A stretch of 46,382 bases of DNA from Cellulosimicrobium composti (GTDB lineage Bacteria > Actinomycetota > Actinomycetes > Actinomycetales > Cellulomonadaceae), in assembly GCF_009711085.1 (NCBI RefSeq), contig NZ_WMKA01000020.1, positions 1-46,382 on the forward strand, read 5' to 3'. The notes under the pieces were generated by a model. It had not been told where the DNA came from, did no database searches, and worked only from the letters and a program-made list of their open reading frames with translations. Shown here piece after piece: positions 7,628 through 15,516 of the stretch. Numbering within the stretch: position 1 is the stretch's first letter; each line of letters begins with the position of its first letter. Made by a program: the position numbers and the translations under genes.

Positions 7628-9399
7628 CGCAGCGCCTCCTCGTCGGCCCGGTGCGCCCACTCGGCGAACGTCTCGGTCCCGGTCTTGTCCGCCTCGTACC
7701 GGCGCACGACCCGCTCGACGTAGTCCGGCAGGTCGGCGGCCGTGACCTTGAGCCCGCGCACCGTGCGGCCCATGCCCGCGACCTCGCGGTCCTGCGAGGC
7801 GAGCCCGCCGCCGAGGTGGACCTGGAAGCCCGGGACCTGCTCGCCGGCGTCGTCCATGACGAGCTGGCCCTTGAGCCCGATGTCCGCCGTCTGGATGCGT
7901 GCGCACGAGTTGGGGCACCCGTTGACGTGCAGCGTCACGGGACGCATCTGCGACAGGTCGCCGAGCCGCTTCTCGAGCTCGTCGACGGTCGCGGTCGCGG
8001 TGTCCTTGGTGTCGACGATCGCGAGCTTGCAGTACTCGATGCCCGTGCACGCGATCGTGCTGCGGCGGAACGGGCTCGGGTTCGCGTCGAGCCCGTTCTC
8101 CTTGAGCGTCGACACGACGTGCTCCACGTGCTCGTCGGGCACGTCCAGCACGAGGAGCTTCTGGTGCGGGGTGAGCCGCACGCGGCGCGAGCCGACGGAC
8201 TCGGCGAGGTCCGCGACGCGTCCGAGGATCGTGCCCGACACGCGCCCCACGTACGGGGCCGCGCCGACGTAGTTGAGCCCGTCCTTCTGCTTGTGCACGC
8301 CCACGTGGTCCCCCGGGACGGGCGGCTTCGGCGCGGGCGGGCCGTCGGGCAGCCGGTAGCCGAGGTACTCGGTCTCCAGCACCTCGCGGAACCGCTCGGG
8401 GCCCCAGTCGGCGAGCAGGAACTTCAGGCGCGCCTTGTTGCGCAGGCGCCGGTACCCGTAGTCGCGGAAGATCTGCACCACGCCGTGCCAGACGTCGGGC
8501 ACCTGCTCCTCGGTGGCGAAGACGCCCAGGCGCTCGCCGAGGCGCGGGTTCGCGGACAGGCCGCCGCCGACCCACACGTCGAACCCGACGCCGAGCTCGG
8601 GGTGGCGGTGCGCGACGAACGCGACGTCGTTGATCTCGTGCACGACGTCCTGGCTCGGGTGCCCGGTGAGCGCCGTCTTGAACTTGCGGGGCAGGTTCGC
8701 GAGCTCGGGGACGCCGATGTAGCGGCGCGTGATCTCGGCGATCGCCGCGCTCGGGTCGATGAGCTCGTCGGCCGCGATCCCCGCGACGGGGCTGCCGAGC
8801 ACGACGCGCGGGACGTCGCCGCACGCCTCGGTCGTCTGCAGGCCCACGGCCTCCAGGCGGCGCCAGATCTCGGGGACGTCCTCGACCTCGACCCAGTGCA
8901 GCTGGATGTTCTGGCGGTCGGTGATGTCGGCGGAGTCGCGGCCGAACTCCTTCGAGATGTCCGCGATGACGCGCAGCTGCTCGGTCGTCAGGGCCCCGCC
9001 GTCGATGCGGACCCGGAGCATGAAGTACCGGTCCTCGAGCTCGTGCGGCTCGAGCGTCGCCGTCTTGCCGCCGTCGATCCCGGGCTTGCGCTGCGTGTAC
9101 AGCCCCCACCAGCGGAAGCGCCCGTGCAGGTCGTCGCCGGGGATGGAGTCGAAGCCGTCGCGCGCGTAGATCGTCTCGATGCGCTCGCGGACGGACAGGC
9201 CGCCGTCCTCCTGCTTCCACTTCTCGTTCGCGTTGAGCGGCTCGGTGCCGTCGACCTTCCACTGCCCGTTCGGTCGGGCGGCCCGTGCGGGGCGGGCGGG
9301 CGCGTCCGCGCGCCCGGGGCGGCCGGCGTTCCGTCGTGCGGGCCGGCCGGGCGGAGCGGCGCCGTCCGTGGCCTCGGGCGCAGTCGTTGCCTGCGTCAT
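7624..9399 (-). CDS. sir: Ferredoxin-type sulfite (nitrite/sulfite) reductase
   Basis: This 591-residue hemoprotein reduces sulfite to sulfide with six electrons, using siroheme coupled to a 4Fe-4S cluster. The cluster ligands are visible as C-x5-C in IACTGIEYCKLAIVDTKD and C-x3-C in NGCPNSCARIQ. Two homologous halves are recognisable: ITDRQNIQLHWVEVEDVPEI in the first and LTPHQKLLVLDVP in the second. The ATG at 9399 has GAGGA 5 bases upstream. It is the first structural gene of the operon, right after the cysteine leader, and its cofactor enzyme CysG is the last. The subfamily cannot strictly be split from nitrite reductase by eye; the operon makes sulfite the likely substrate. Confidence 0.94.
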   Translation of the reverse strand: MTQATTAPEATDGAAPPGRPARRNAGRPGRADAPARPARAARPNGQWKVDGTEPLNANEKWKQEDGGLSVRERIETIYARDGFDSIPGDDLHGRFRWWGLYTQRKPGIDGGKTATLEPHELEDRYFMLRVRIDGGALTTEQLRVIADISKEFGRDSADITDRQNIQLHWVEVEDVPEIWRRLEAVGLQTTEACGDVPRVVLGSPVAGIAADELIDPSAAIAEITRRYIGVPELANLPRKFKTALTGHPSQDVVHEINDVAFVAHRHPELGVGFDVWVGGGLSANPRLGERLGVFATEEQVPDVWHGVVQIFRDYGYRRLRNKARLKFLLADWGPERFREVLETEYLGYRLPDGPPAPKPPVPGDHVGVHKQKDGLNYVGAAPYVGRVSGTILGRVADLAESVGSRRVRLTPHQKLLVLDVPDEHVEHVVSTLKENGLDANPSPFRRSTIACTGIEYCKLAIVDTKDTATATVDELEKRLGDLSQMRPVTLHVNGCPNSCARIQTADIGLKGQLVMDDAGEQVPGFQVHLGGGLASQDREVAGMGRTVRGLKVTAADLPDYVERVVRRYEADKTGTETFAEWAHRADEEALR

Positions 9400-9550
9400 C
9401 GGGTTCCTCGTGTCCTCGTTCGGGTGCGGGGACGCGCGACGGCGAGCGCTCAGCGAGGGTGCGAGGGGCTGAGGACCGACGGCGCGCGCCGGTTCTCAGA
9501 GTTCTCCAGGGGGAGGGGCGAGCCGGGGCTCGCGCTGAGTCGGGCGCGGT
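9400..9550 (-). promoter_or_regulatory. Transcribed attenuator between the Cys leader ORF and sir
   Basis: The 151 bases between the leader-peptide stop and sir hold competing pairings on the minus strand. CTCAGC occurs twice (complement of 9534-9539 and of 9468-9473). Either copy can pair with a single GCTGAG (complement of 9449-9454). A local hairpin GCGAGC/GCTCGC lies next to the first copy. Mutually exclusive stems after a regulatory-codon cluster are what ribosome-stalling attenuation needs. The pairing set was found by eye and is an inference; no U-tract terminator is visible. Confidence 0.5.
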
Positions 9551-9637
9551 TCAGCGACAACAGCTGAGACACGTGTGCGCGCACGCCGGCATCCCGTGAC
9601 GCGAGGTCACGAGGAGGGTGCGGGCTGCCGTGGTCAT
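9551..9637 (-). CDS. Cysteine-rich leader peptide (regulatory uORF)
   Basis: This is a 28-codon ORF starting MTTAARTLLVTSRHGMPA and ending with four Cys codons among the last ten residues (C19, C23, C26, C27, then Arg and stop). It lies 151 bases upstream of sir on the same strand. A TANNNT-type -10 (TATGGT, 9645-9650) ends 7 bases before the ATG, so the transcript probably starts at the ATG and is leaderless. Poly-Cys leaderless short ORFs acting as cysteine-responsive attenuators are established for sulfur operons of mycobacteria. By analogy, ribosome stalling at the Cys cluster when Cys-tRNA is scarce should favour expression of sir-cysHDNG. An in-frame ATG at 9649 lies inside the -10 and is unlikely. 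Confidence 0.8.
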   Translation of the reverse strand: MTTAARTLLVTSRHGMPACAHTCLSCCR

Positions 9638-9644
9638 GCCGAGA

Positions 9645-9673
9645 ACCATAGCCGCGGCCCGCGCGCGTGGACA
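9645..9673 (-). promoter_or_regulatory. Predicted promoter of the leader ORF and sulfate operon
   Basis: The -10 TATGGT is the complement of 9645-9650. A weak -35, TGTCCA, is the complement of 9668-9673, with a 17-bp spacer. The start point would coincide with the A of the leader ATG at 9637. The less GC-rich stretch at 9697-9735 just upstream may hold activator sites, but no motif is recognised. Confidence 0.55.
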
Positions 9674-9838
9674 CCCCTGGTCCGCATGGTGGGAAACCGG
9701 AAATTCTAGACTCATTCGATCCAGTTTGTCGATCCTGCCGTGACCTGCGACGGTGCCCTCCGCAGTGGCTGGGCGGGGGGCCGACTGCATGTCGCGACGC
9801 CCGTCCGACACCCGGGCGCATCTCACTTTGTGCAAACT

Positions 9839-9867
9839 TTCACGACGGCGGCGTCAGCAAATAGCAT
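9839..9867 (+). promoter_or_regulatory. Predicted leaderless promoter of the small membrane protein gene
   Basis: TTCACG (9839-9844), a 17-bp spacer and TAGCAT (9862-9867) end 6 bases before the ATG at 9874, the geometry of a leaderless transcript. A small palindrome-like TTTGTGCAAA (9828-9837) sits directly upstream of the -35. Confidence 0.55.
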
Positions 9868-9873
9868 GTCCCC

Positions 9874-10239
9874 ATGGAGATCCTCTACAACGTCTTCCTC
9901 GCGCTGCACTTCGTCGGCTGGGCCGTCGTCCTCGGCGGCTACCTCGCGTCGCTGCGCACGCCGGGCCTCTACACGGGCGTGCTCCACGGCGCGCTCACCG
10001 CGCTCGTCGCGGGGATCGCCATGGTGGGCGTCGGCGAGGCGTCCGTCTGGGGCGACGGCGGCCCGGACATGGCCAAGATCGCCGTCAAGCTCACGGTCGC
10101 GCTCGTGATCTCCGTGCTCGCGTTCGTCGCGAAGCGCCAGGGGGGCAAGGCGGCCGACGGCGCCGTCGCGCCGGGCCTCAAGCACGCGATCGGCGGGCTC
10201 ACCCTGGTCAACATCCTCGTCGCCGTCTTCTGGAACTGA
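9874..10239 (+). CDS. Small integral membrane protein, unknown function
   Basis: This 121-residue protein is predicted to have four membrane helices: about residues 5-25 (NVFLALHFVGWAVVLGGYLA), 35-55, 68-87 (IAVKLTVALVISVLAFVAK) and 102-120. It has almost no soluble part and one short charged loop with Lys residues. I recognise no named family; similar four-helix proteins are common next to PadR or stress genes in Micrococcales. The ATG at 9874 is supported by a -10 ending 6 bases upstream. The gene stands alone between the sulfate operon (divergent) and the padR operon (same strand). Confidence 0.8.
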   Translation: MEILYNVFLALHFVGWAVVLGGYLASLRTPGLYTGVLHGALTALVAGIAMVGVGEASVWGDGGPDMAKIAVKLTVALVISVLAFVAKRQGGKAADGAVAPGLKHAIGGLTLVNILVAVFWN

Positions 10240-10313
10240 CCTCTCCGACCCTGCGGCCCGTCGACGCCCCGGCGTCGGCGGGCCGTCGGCGTCCCGGTGC
10301 GGACCGTTGACGC

Positions 10314-10341
10314 GCGACTAGGTGCATGGTCCACTAGTCGC
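10314..10341. promoter_or_regulatory. Inverted-repeat operator abutting padR
   Basis: The arms GCGACTAG (10314-10321) and CTAGTCGC (10334-10341) are perfect 8-bp inverted repeats with a 12-bp spacer. They end exactly at the base before the ATG of padR. A TTGACG -35-like hexamer (10307-10312) overlaps the left side. PadR proteins usually repress their own promoter through a dyad, so autoregulation is likely. Confidence 0.65.
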
Positions 10342-10902
10342 ATGGTCCTTCGCTTCCTGGTGCTCGGTCTCCTCACCCTCCGGCCGATGACCGGCTACGA
10401 CCTCAAGCGCGCGTTCGACTCGTCCGTGCGCCACTTCTGGGCGGCCGACCGCTCGCAGCTCTACCGGACCCTCGCCGCGATCGTCGACGCCGGGCTCGCG
10501 GAGGTCGAGGTCGTGCCCCAGGAGAGCTACCCCGACCGCAAGGTCCACACGATCACCGACGCGGGCCGGGCGGCCCTGCGCGACTGGCTCGGGTCGCCGC
10601 TCGAGGCGGAGGACTCGCGCGAGCCGTTCCTCGGGCGGCTGTTCTTCGCCGACCAGGTCGACGACGCTGGGGTCGCCGCGCTCCTCGCGGCCCGCCGCGC
10701 GCAGGCGGAGGAGACGCTCGCCGCGCTGACCGCCGAGGAGGAGCGGGTCGCCGCGGTCCTCGCCGGCGGCGGACCCGACGCCGACCGCGTCCGGGGCACC
10801 CGGGGGCTCGCCCTGCGGCTCGCGACGCTGCGGCACGGGCTCGCGCACGCACGCACCGAGCTCGCGTGGCTCGACGAGACCGAGCGCGAGGTGCTCGCGT
10901 GA
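10342..10902 (+). CDS. PadR-family transcriptional regulator
   Basis: This 186-residue PadR-type repressor has an N-terminal winged helix (LGLLTLRPMTGYDLKRAFDS, then RSQLYRTLAAIVDAGLAEVE) with the wing in RKVHTITDAGRAALRDWL. A C-terminal helical Vir-like dimerisation domain follows, Ala/Arg/Glu-rich (residues about 100-186). I chose ATG 10342, where the MVLRFLVLGLL start matches family N-termini. It directly follows the 8-bp inverted repeat. The gene overlaps the next one by 4 bases (GTGA), so regulator and hydrolase are coupled. The effector is unknown; PadR proteins often answer to phenolic or antibiotic compounds. Confidence 0.92.
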   Translation: MVLRFLVLGLLTLRPMTGYDLKRAFDSSVRHFWAADRSQLYRTLAAIVDAGLAEVEVVPQESYPDRKVHTITDAGRAALRDWLGSPLEAEDSREPFLGRLFFADQVDDAGVAALLAARRAQAEETLAALTAEEERVAAVLAGGGPDADRVRGTRGLALRLATLRHGLAHARTELAWLDETEREVLA

Positions 10903-11714
10903 GCCTGCCGGACGCCGTCGTGCACCACCCGGCCCGACGGCCAGGTACGGCGGGCGCGGACCGCACGTCCGTCGTCCTGCTGCACGGGGGCAACGTCGCG
11001 TCGTGGATGTGGCAGCCGCAGGTCGAGGCGCTGCGCGACCTCGACGTGTGGACGCCCGACCTGCTCGGCTTCGGCCGTCGCGCGGCCGACGTCCCGGCGT
11101 CGCTCGACGCGGTCGCCGACGACGTCGCCGCGACCGTCGCGGGGATCCCCGCCGAGCACGAGGTGCACGTCGTCGGGCTGTCGTTCGGCGGGGTCGTCGC
11201 CCTGCGCCTCGCCGCGCGGCACCCGGGCCTCGTCCGCTCCGTCCTCGCGTCGGGCGCCGTGCTCGACGGCGTGCGGGGCCTCGCGGGGGCGCTCGGCCGC
11301 GCGCAGCTCCGGGTCTGGGACCGGCCCTGGTACTGGCGCGCGCAGGCGCGCACCACGGGCGTCCCCGCCGACGCGCGCGACCTGTTCGTGCGCTCGGGCC
11401 TCGCGATCCGCCGCGCGACCATGGAGCGCATCGTGGCCGACGTCTACGGCGGCTGCTGGCCGGACGGGATCGAGCGGTCCGGGGCGCGCGTGCTCGCCGT
11501 CGCGGGCGGCAGGGACGTCCGCGACGCGCGCCGCGCCCTGGCGACCGTCCGACGACGCCTGCCGGACGCCGCCGTGCGCCTCGCGCCCGGGATGCACCAC
11601 CAGTGGAGCGCCGAGGACCCCGACCTGTTCAGCGCGATGATCCGGTCGTGGGTGCTCGACGGCGTCGCGCACCCGCGGCTCGTGCCGCTCCCGGGACGTG
11701 CGCGCGGCCGCTGA
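10899..11714 (+). CDS. Alpha/beta-fold hydrolase
   Basis: This 271-residue hydrolase has a complete catalytic triad by motif: the oxyanion strand VVLLHGGNVASWMWQPQ, the nucleophile elbow GLSFGG (Ser), the acid in VAGGRDVRDA and the base in MHHQWSAEDPDLF. The cap region (residues about 120-190) contains WDRPWYWRAQARTTG, which I cannot assign. No signal peptide is seen, so it is cytoplasmic. The GTG start overlaps the padR stop (GTGA). Coupling to PadR suggests it acts on, or detoxifies, the regulator's effector, but the substrate is not deducible. Confidence 0.88.
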   Translation: MSLPDAVVHHPARRPGTAGADRTSVVLLHGGNVASWMWQPQVEALRDLDVWTPDLLGFGRRAADVPASLDAVADDVAATVAGIPAEHEVHVVGLSFGGVVALRLAARHPGLVRSVLASGAVLDGVRGLAGALGRAQLRVWDRPWYWRAQARTTGVPADARDLFVRSGLAIRRATMERIVADVYGGCWPDGIERSGARVLAVAGGRDVRDARRALATVRRRLPDAAVRLAPGMHHQWSAEDPDLFSAMIRSWVLDGVAHPRLVPLPGRARGR

Positions 11715-11732
11715 CGTGCGAGGGTTGCCCTC

Positions 11733-12215
11733 GTGAGCGTCGGTGGAGAGGTCCTCGTCGGGCTGGCGATCCTCGTCGGGCTGGTCGGGATCGTCGTGCA
11801 GGTCCTGCCCGGGAACGTCCTCGTGCTCGGGGCGGTCCTCGTGTGGGCGGTCGTCACGGGCGGCACGGCGGCGTGGGTCGTCTTCGCCGTGGCGGCCCTC
11901 TTCGTGGTGGCGGCGGAGGTCGCGCAGTACGTGCTCGCGGGTCGGCACATGCGCCGCGCCGAGGTCCCGTGGTCGACCCTCGTGTGGGGCGGGGTCGCGG
12001 GGGTGGTCGGGTTCTTCGTCATCCCCGTGATCGGGCTCTTCATCGGGTTCGTGCTCGCGGTGTTCGTCGCCGAGCTCCTGCGCCGCCGCGACCGACGCGC
12101 CGCGTGGCGCGCGACCGTCGCGGCGATGCAGGCCACCGGCATCACGATCCTCGTCCAGCTCCTCGGCGGGCTTCTCGCCGCCGCGACCTGGGGCGTCGGG
12201 CTCGCGATCACCTGA
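11733..12215 (+). CDS. DUF456-type membrane protein
   Basis: This 160-residue protein has about four membrane helices and the glycine-rich DUF456 pattern: LVGLVGIVVQVLPGNVLVLG near the N-terminus, a cytoplasmic loop with AEVAQYVLAGRHMRRAEV, and GVVGFFVIPVIGLFIGFVLAVF. It ends with a helix near residues 130-158. Function is unknown for the family. The GTG start at 11733 lies 18 bases after the hydrolase, so it may be the third gene of the padR operon. It converges with the VOC gene across a short hairpin. Confidence 0.82.
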   Translation: MSVGGEVLVGLAILVGLVGIVVQVLPGNVLVLGAVLVWAVVTGGTAAWVVFAVAALFVVAAEVAQYVLAGRHMRRAEVPWSTLVWGGVAGVVGFFVIPVIGLFIGFVLAVFVAELLRRRDRRAAWRATVAAMQATGITILVQLLGGLLAAATWGVGLAIT

Positions 12216-12233
12216 CCCGGCGGCTCAGCCGGG
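12216..12233. terminator. Short hairpin between convergent genes
   Basis: CCCGGC (12216-12221) and GCCGGG (12228-12233) form a 6-bp stem with a 6-base loop. It lies right after the DUF456 stop and across the end of the VOC gene. It is a weak candidate bidirectional terminator without a U-tract. Confidence 0.4.
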
Positions 12234-12605
12234 CAGCTCCATGACGTACAGCGTGTTGCCGTCGACGTCGCGCAGCGCGAACATCGGCGGCACGCCCTCC
12301 CAGCGCAGGAGCTCGCCCGTGTCCGCACCGGCCTCGCCGAGCGCCGCGTGGTCGGCGGCCGCGTCGGAGGTCGTGAGCCGGATCCCGGTGTCGACGCCCG
12401 CGGGGAAGCCGTCGCCGGCCGCGACGAGGGCGAGCGACGTCGCGGCTCCCCGGGGCGCGACCTCGACCCACCGGAACCCCTCCTGGAGCTCACCGTCCAT
12501 GCGGACCTCGAGCCCGAGCGTCCCGGTGTAGAACGCGAGCGCGCGGTCCTGGTCGGCGACCGGGACCGCGACGGTGTGCACGCCCGTGAGGCGGGTCGTC
12601 GTCAT
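12225..12605 (-). CDS. VOC-superfamily (glyoxalase-like) protein
   Basis: This 126-residue single-module vicinal-oxygen-chelate protein opens with TGVHTVAVPVADQDRALAFY and TGTLGLEVRMD. It continues with RWVEVAPRGAATSLALV and ends MFALRDVDGNTLYVMELPG, the usual beta-alpha-beta-beta-beta repeats. The His of TVAV and the Glu of YVMELPG are likely metal-ligand positions. ATG 12605 is chosen for the strong Shine-Dalgarno AAGGAG 6 bases upstream. An upstream in-frame extension to 12686 is possible but less supported. The role could be dioxygenase, lyase or drug-binding; it cannot be told from sequence. Confidence 0.85.
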   Translation of the reverse strand: MTTTRLTGVHTVAVPVADQDRALAFYTGTLGLEVRMDGELQEGFRWVEVAPRGAATSLALVAAGDGFPAGVDTGIRLTTSDAAADHAALGEAGADTGELLRWEGVPPMFALRDVDGNTLYVMELPG

Positions 12606-12735
12606 GGTGTCTCCTTCGACAGGGCGGGGCGTGCCGCCCGGACGGGCGGTCACGAACGGCAGACCGCCCGGGGTGGCGCGACTCATCGGCCGATCGGCGC
12701 CGGGTGTGGGCGCGGGCGCCTAGGCTGGAGGGGCT

Positions 12736-15513
12736 ATGGCTTCGCTCTTCGAGAACCTCCCGCTGCCCGGCCTCGACACGCTGTTCGACGGCCCGCGCGT
12801 CGACCACGGCGGCGAGTCCCGCCTCCCGCGGACCGCGCCGCGCTGGACCGACGACCCGGCCGTGCCCGACGGCGCGGGCTCGCCGGTCGGGGACGCCGCG
12901 GCGGGCGGGACGACCGCGCCGGGCGACGGCGCGCCGTCGGGCACGGGGGAGCGACGCGGCAGGTACGCCCACCTCGACCCCGACGCGCTGCTCGACGGGC
13001 TCAACCCGCAGCAGCGCGAGGCCGTCGTGCACGCGGGCGGGCCGCTGCTCATCGTCGCGGGCGCCGGGTCGGGCAAGACGCGCGTGCTCACGCACCGCAT
13101 CGCGCACCTGCTCGCCACGGGCCGGGCGCGCGCGGGCCAGATCCTCGCGATCACGTTCACCAACAAGGCCGCGGCGGAGATGCGCGAGCGCGTCGAGGCG
13201 CTCGTCGGGCCGTCGGCGCGCAACATGTGGGTCTCGACGTTCCACTCGGCGTGCGTGCGCATCCTGCGGCGCGAGGCCAAGACGCTCGGCCTGCGGTCGA
13301 GCTTCTCCATCTACGACGCCGCGGACTCCCAGCGGCTCATCACCCTCGTCACGCGCGAGCTCGACCTGGACCCGAAGAAGTACCCGGCACGGTCGCTCGC
13401 CAACAAGATCTCGGACCTCAAGAACGAGCTCATCGACCCCGAGACCTACGCGCGCGACTCCGGCGCCCACGCGACGGACGACGGTCTCGCAGCACGGGCC
13501 GGTCAGCACGGCGCTGCCGTGCCCGAGTTCGACCAGGTGCTCGCCGACGTCTACACCCGCTACCAGGCCCGTCTCGTCGCGGCCAGCGCGCTCGACTTCG
13601 ACGACATCATCATGACCACGGTCAACCTGCTCCAGGCGTTCCCCGCGGTCGCCGAGCACTACCGCCGCCGGTTCCGCCACGTGCTCGTCGACGAGTACCA
13701 GGACACCAACCACGCCCAGTACGTGCTCGTGCGCGAGCTCGCGGGCGTGGGCGAGGACTCCGCGGCGACCGACGCCGCGACGAGCGGCACGGGCGAGGCG
13801 CAGGTCCCGGCGCTCGACCCGGCCGAGCTCACCGTCGTCGGCGACGCCGACCAGTCGATCTACGCGTTCCGCGGCGCGACGATCCGCAACATCCTCGAGT
13901 TCGAGGCCGACTACCCGGACGCCCGCACCATCCTGCTCGAGCAGAACTACCGCTCGACCCAGAACATCCTCTCGGCCGCCAACGCCGTCATCTCGCGCAA
14001 CCCCGACCGCAAGCCCAAGCGCCTGTGGACCGACTCGGGCGCGGGCGCGAAGGTCATCGGCTACGTCGCGGACAACGAGCACGAGGAGGCGCGGTTCGTC
14101 GCGGAGGAGATCGACCGCCTCGGCGACACCGAGGGCGTGCGCCCCGGCGACGTCGCGGTGTTCTACCGCACCAACGCGCAGTCCCGCGCGCTCGAGGAGG
14201 TGCTCATCCGCGTCGGCCTCCCGTACAAGGTCGTGGGCGGCACGCGCTTCTACGAGCGGCGCGAGGTCAAGGACGCCGTCGCGTACCTGCGGGCGATCGA
14301 CAACCTCGACGACGACGTCAACCTGCGCCGCGTGCTCAACGTCCCCAAGCGCGGGCTCGGCGACCGCGCGGAGGGCGCGGTCGCGGCGCTCGCGGACCGC
14401 GAGCGCATCTCGTTCGGCGCGGCGCTCGCCCGCATCGACGAGATCCCCGGCCTGACGAACCGCACGCTCAACCCGCTGCGGGCCTTCGCGGAGCTCATGA
14501 CGGGGCTGCGCGAGCTCGCGGACTCCGGCGCGAGCCCGTCCGAGATCCTCGGCGCCGTCCTCGACCGCACGGGCTACCTCGCCGAGCTGCGCGCGAGCGA
14601 CGACCCGCAGGACGCGACGCGCGTCGAGAACCTCGCGGAGCTCCACGCCGTCGCGACCGAGTTCAGCGAGCTCGAGCCGGAGGGCACGCTGTCCGACTTC
14701 CTCGAGCGCGTGTCCCTCGTCGCGGACGCCGACCAGATCCCGGCCGAGGACGTCGCCGACGGCGCGAGCGAGGCCGAGGAGAAGGAGGACCCGGGGGTCG
14801 TCACGCTCATGACGCTCCACACCGCCAAGGGCCTCGAGTTCCCCGTCGTGTTCCTCACCGGCATGGAGGACGGCACGTTCCCGCACATGCGGTCCCTGCA
14901 CGACGACGCCGAGCTGGCCGAGGAGCGTCGCCTCGCCTACGTGGGCATCACCCGCGCACGAGAGCGGCTCTACGTCTCGCGGTCCGCGGTGCGCTCGGCG
15001 TGGGGCATGGCGAACGAGTTCCCGCCCAGCCGGTTCCTCGAGGAGATCCCCGAGGAGCTGTGGGACTGGCGGCGGCGCGAGTCGTCGATGGCGACGCTGC
15101 GCGCGGGCGGGTCGGTCTGGGGTCGCGGCTCGGGTTCGGGCTCGTGGTCCGGTGCGCGGTCCGGGTCGTGGTCGGGGTCGCGGGCAGGTGCCGCCGGCGA
15201 CGGATCTGCCCCTCGCGGCCCCCGTTCCTCGGGCTCCTCGCGCCAGGCCCGCCGCGACCCGGCGTCGACCCCCTCCTCGCGCTCTCCCTTCGGCTCGGCG
15301 TCCGGAGGGGCGACGTTCGGGTCGGCGACGCCGCGGCCCGACGGGGACGTGCCGAGCCTCGCCGTCGGGGACAAGGTGACGCACGACGCGTACGGGCTCG
15401 GGACGGTCGTCGCGCTCGAGGGCGCCGGGCCGAACGCCGTGGCGAAGATCGACTTCGGTGCGGACGGGACGAAGCGGCTGCTGCTGCGGTACTCGCCCGT
15501 CACCAAGCTCTGA
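12736..15513 (+). CDS. pcrA: ATP-dependent DNA helicase PcrA/UvrD
   Basis: This 925-residue superfamily-1 3'-5' helicase acts in repair and replication restart. After a non-conserved, Pro/Gly/Asp-rich extension of about 90 residues come the Q-motif (LNPQQREAVVH), Walker A VAGAGSGKTR (residue about 108), motif Ia (ITFTNKAAAEMRER), motif II (VLVDEYQDTNHAQ), motif III (VGDADQSIYAFRGA), motif IV (EQNYRSTQNIL), motif V (TLHTAKGLEFPVVFLTG) and motif VI (RRLAYVGITRARERLY). A Ser/Gly-rich linker (about residues 785-870) leads to a C-terminal Tudor-like domain (VGDKVTHDAYGLGTVVALEG) of the kind that binds RNA polymerase in PcrA. TAGGCT and GGAGGGG precede the ATG. The position upstream of sucC matches actinobacterial synteny. 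Confidence 0.97.
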   Translation: MASLFENLPLPGLDTLFDGPRVDHGGESRLPRTAPRWTDDPAVPDGAGSPVGDAAAGGTTAPGDGAPSGTGERRGRYAHLDPDALLDGLNPQQREAVVHAGGPLLIVAGAGSGKTRVLTHRIAHLLATGRARAGQILAITFTNKAAAEMRERVEALVGPSARNMWVSTFHSACVRILRREAKTLGLRSSFSIYDAADSQRLITLVTRELDLDPKKYPARSLANKISDLKNELIDPETYARDSGAHATDDGLAARAGQHGAAVPEFDQVLADVYTRYQARLVAASALDFDDIIMTTVNLLQAFPAVAEHYRRRFRHVLVDEYQDTNHAQYVLVRELAGVGEDSAATDAATSGTGEAQVPALDPAELTVVGDADQSIYAFRGATIRNILEFEADYPDARTILLEQNYRSTQNILSAANAVISRNPDRKPKRLWTDSGAGAKVIGYVADNEHEEARFVAEEIDRLGDTEGVRPGDVAVFYRTNAQSRALEEVLIRVGLPYKVVGGTRFYERREVKDAVAYLRAIDNLDDDVNLRRVLNVPKRGLGDRAEGAVAALADRERISFGAALARIDEIPGLTNRTLNPLRAFAELMTGLRELADSGASPSEILGAVLDRTGYLAELRASDDPQDATRVENLAELHAVATEFSELEPEGTLSDFLERVSLVADADQIPAEDVADGASEAEEKEDPGVVTLMTLHTAKGLEFPVVFLTGMEDGTFPHMRSLHDDAELAEERRLAYVGITRARERLYVSRSAVRSAWGMANEFPPSRFLEEIPEELWDWRRRESSMATLRAGGSVWGRGSGSGSWSGARSGSWSGSRAGAAGDGSAPRGPRSSGSSRQARRDPASTPSSRSPFGSASGGATFGSATPRPDGDVPSLAVGDKVTHDAYGLGTVVALEGAGPNAVAKIDFGADGTKRLLLRYSPVTKL

Positions 15514-15516
15514 CGC

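Noticed and set aside
9828-9846. Similarity of TTTGTGCAAACTTTC to the TTGCTGCAACTTTC of the amylase promoter as a shared operator
   Set aside because: The match needs a one-base gap and the second TGCAAC copy is missing; two cases are too few to claim a motif.
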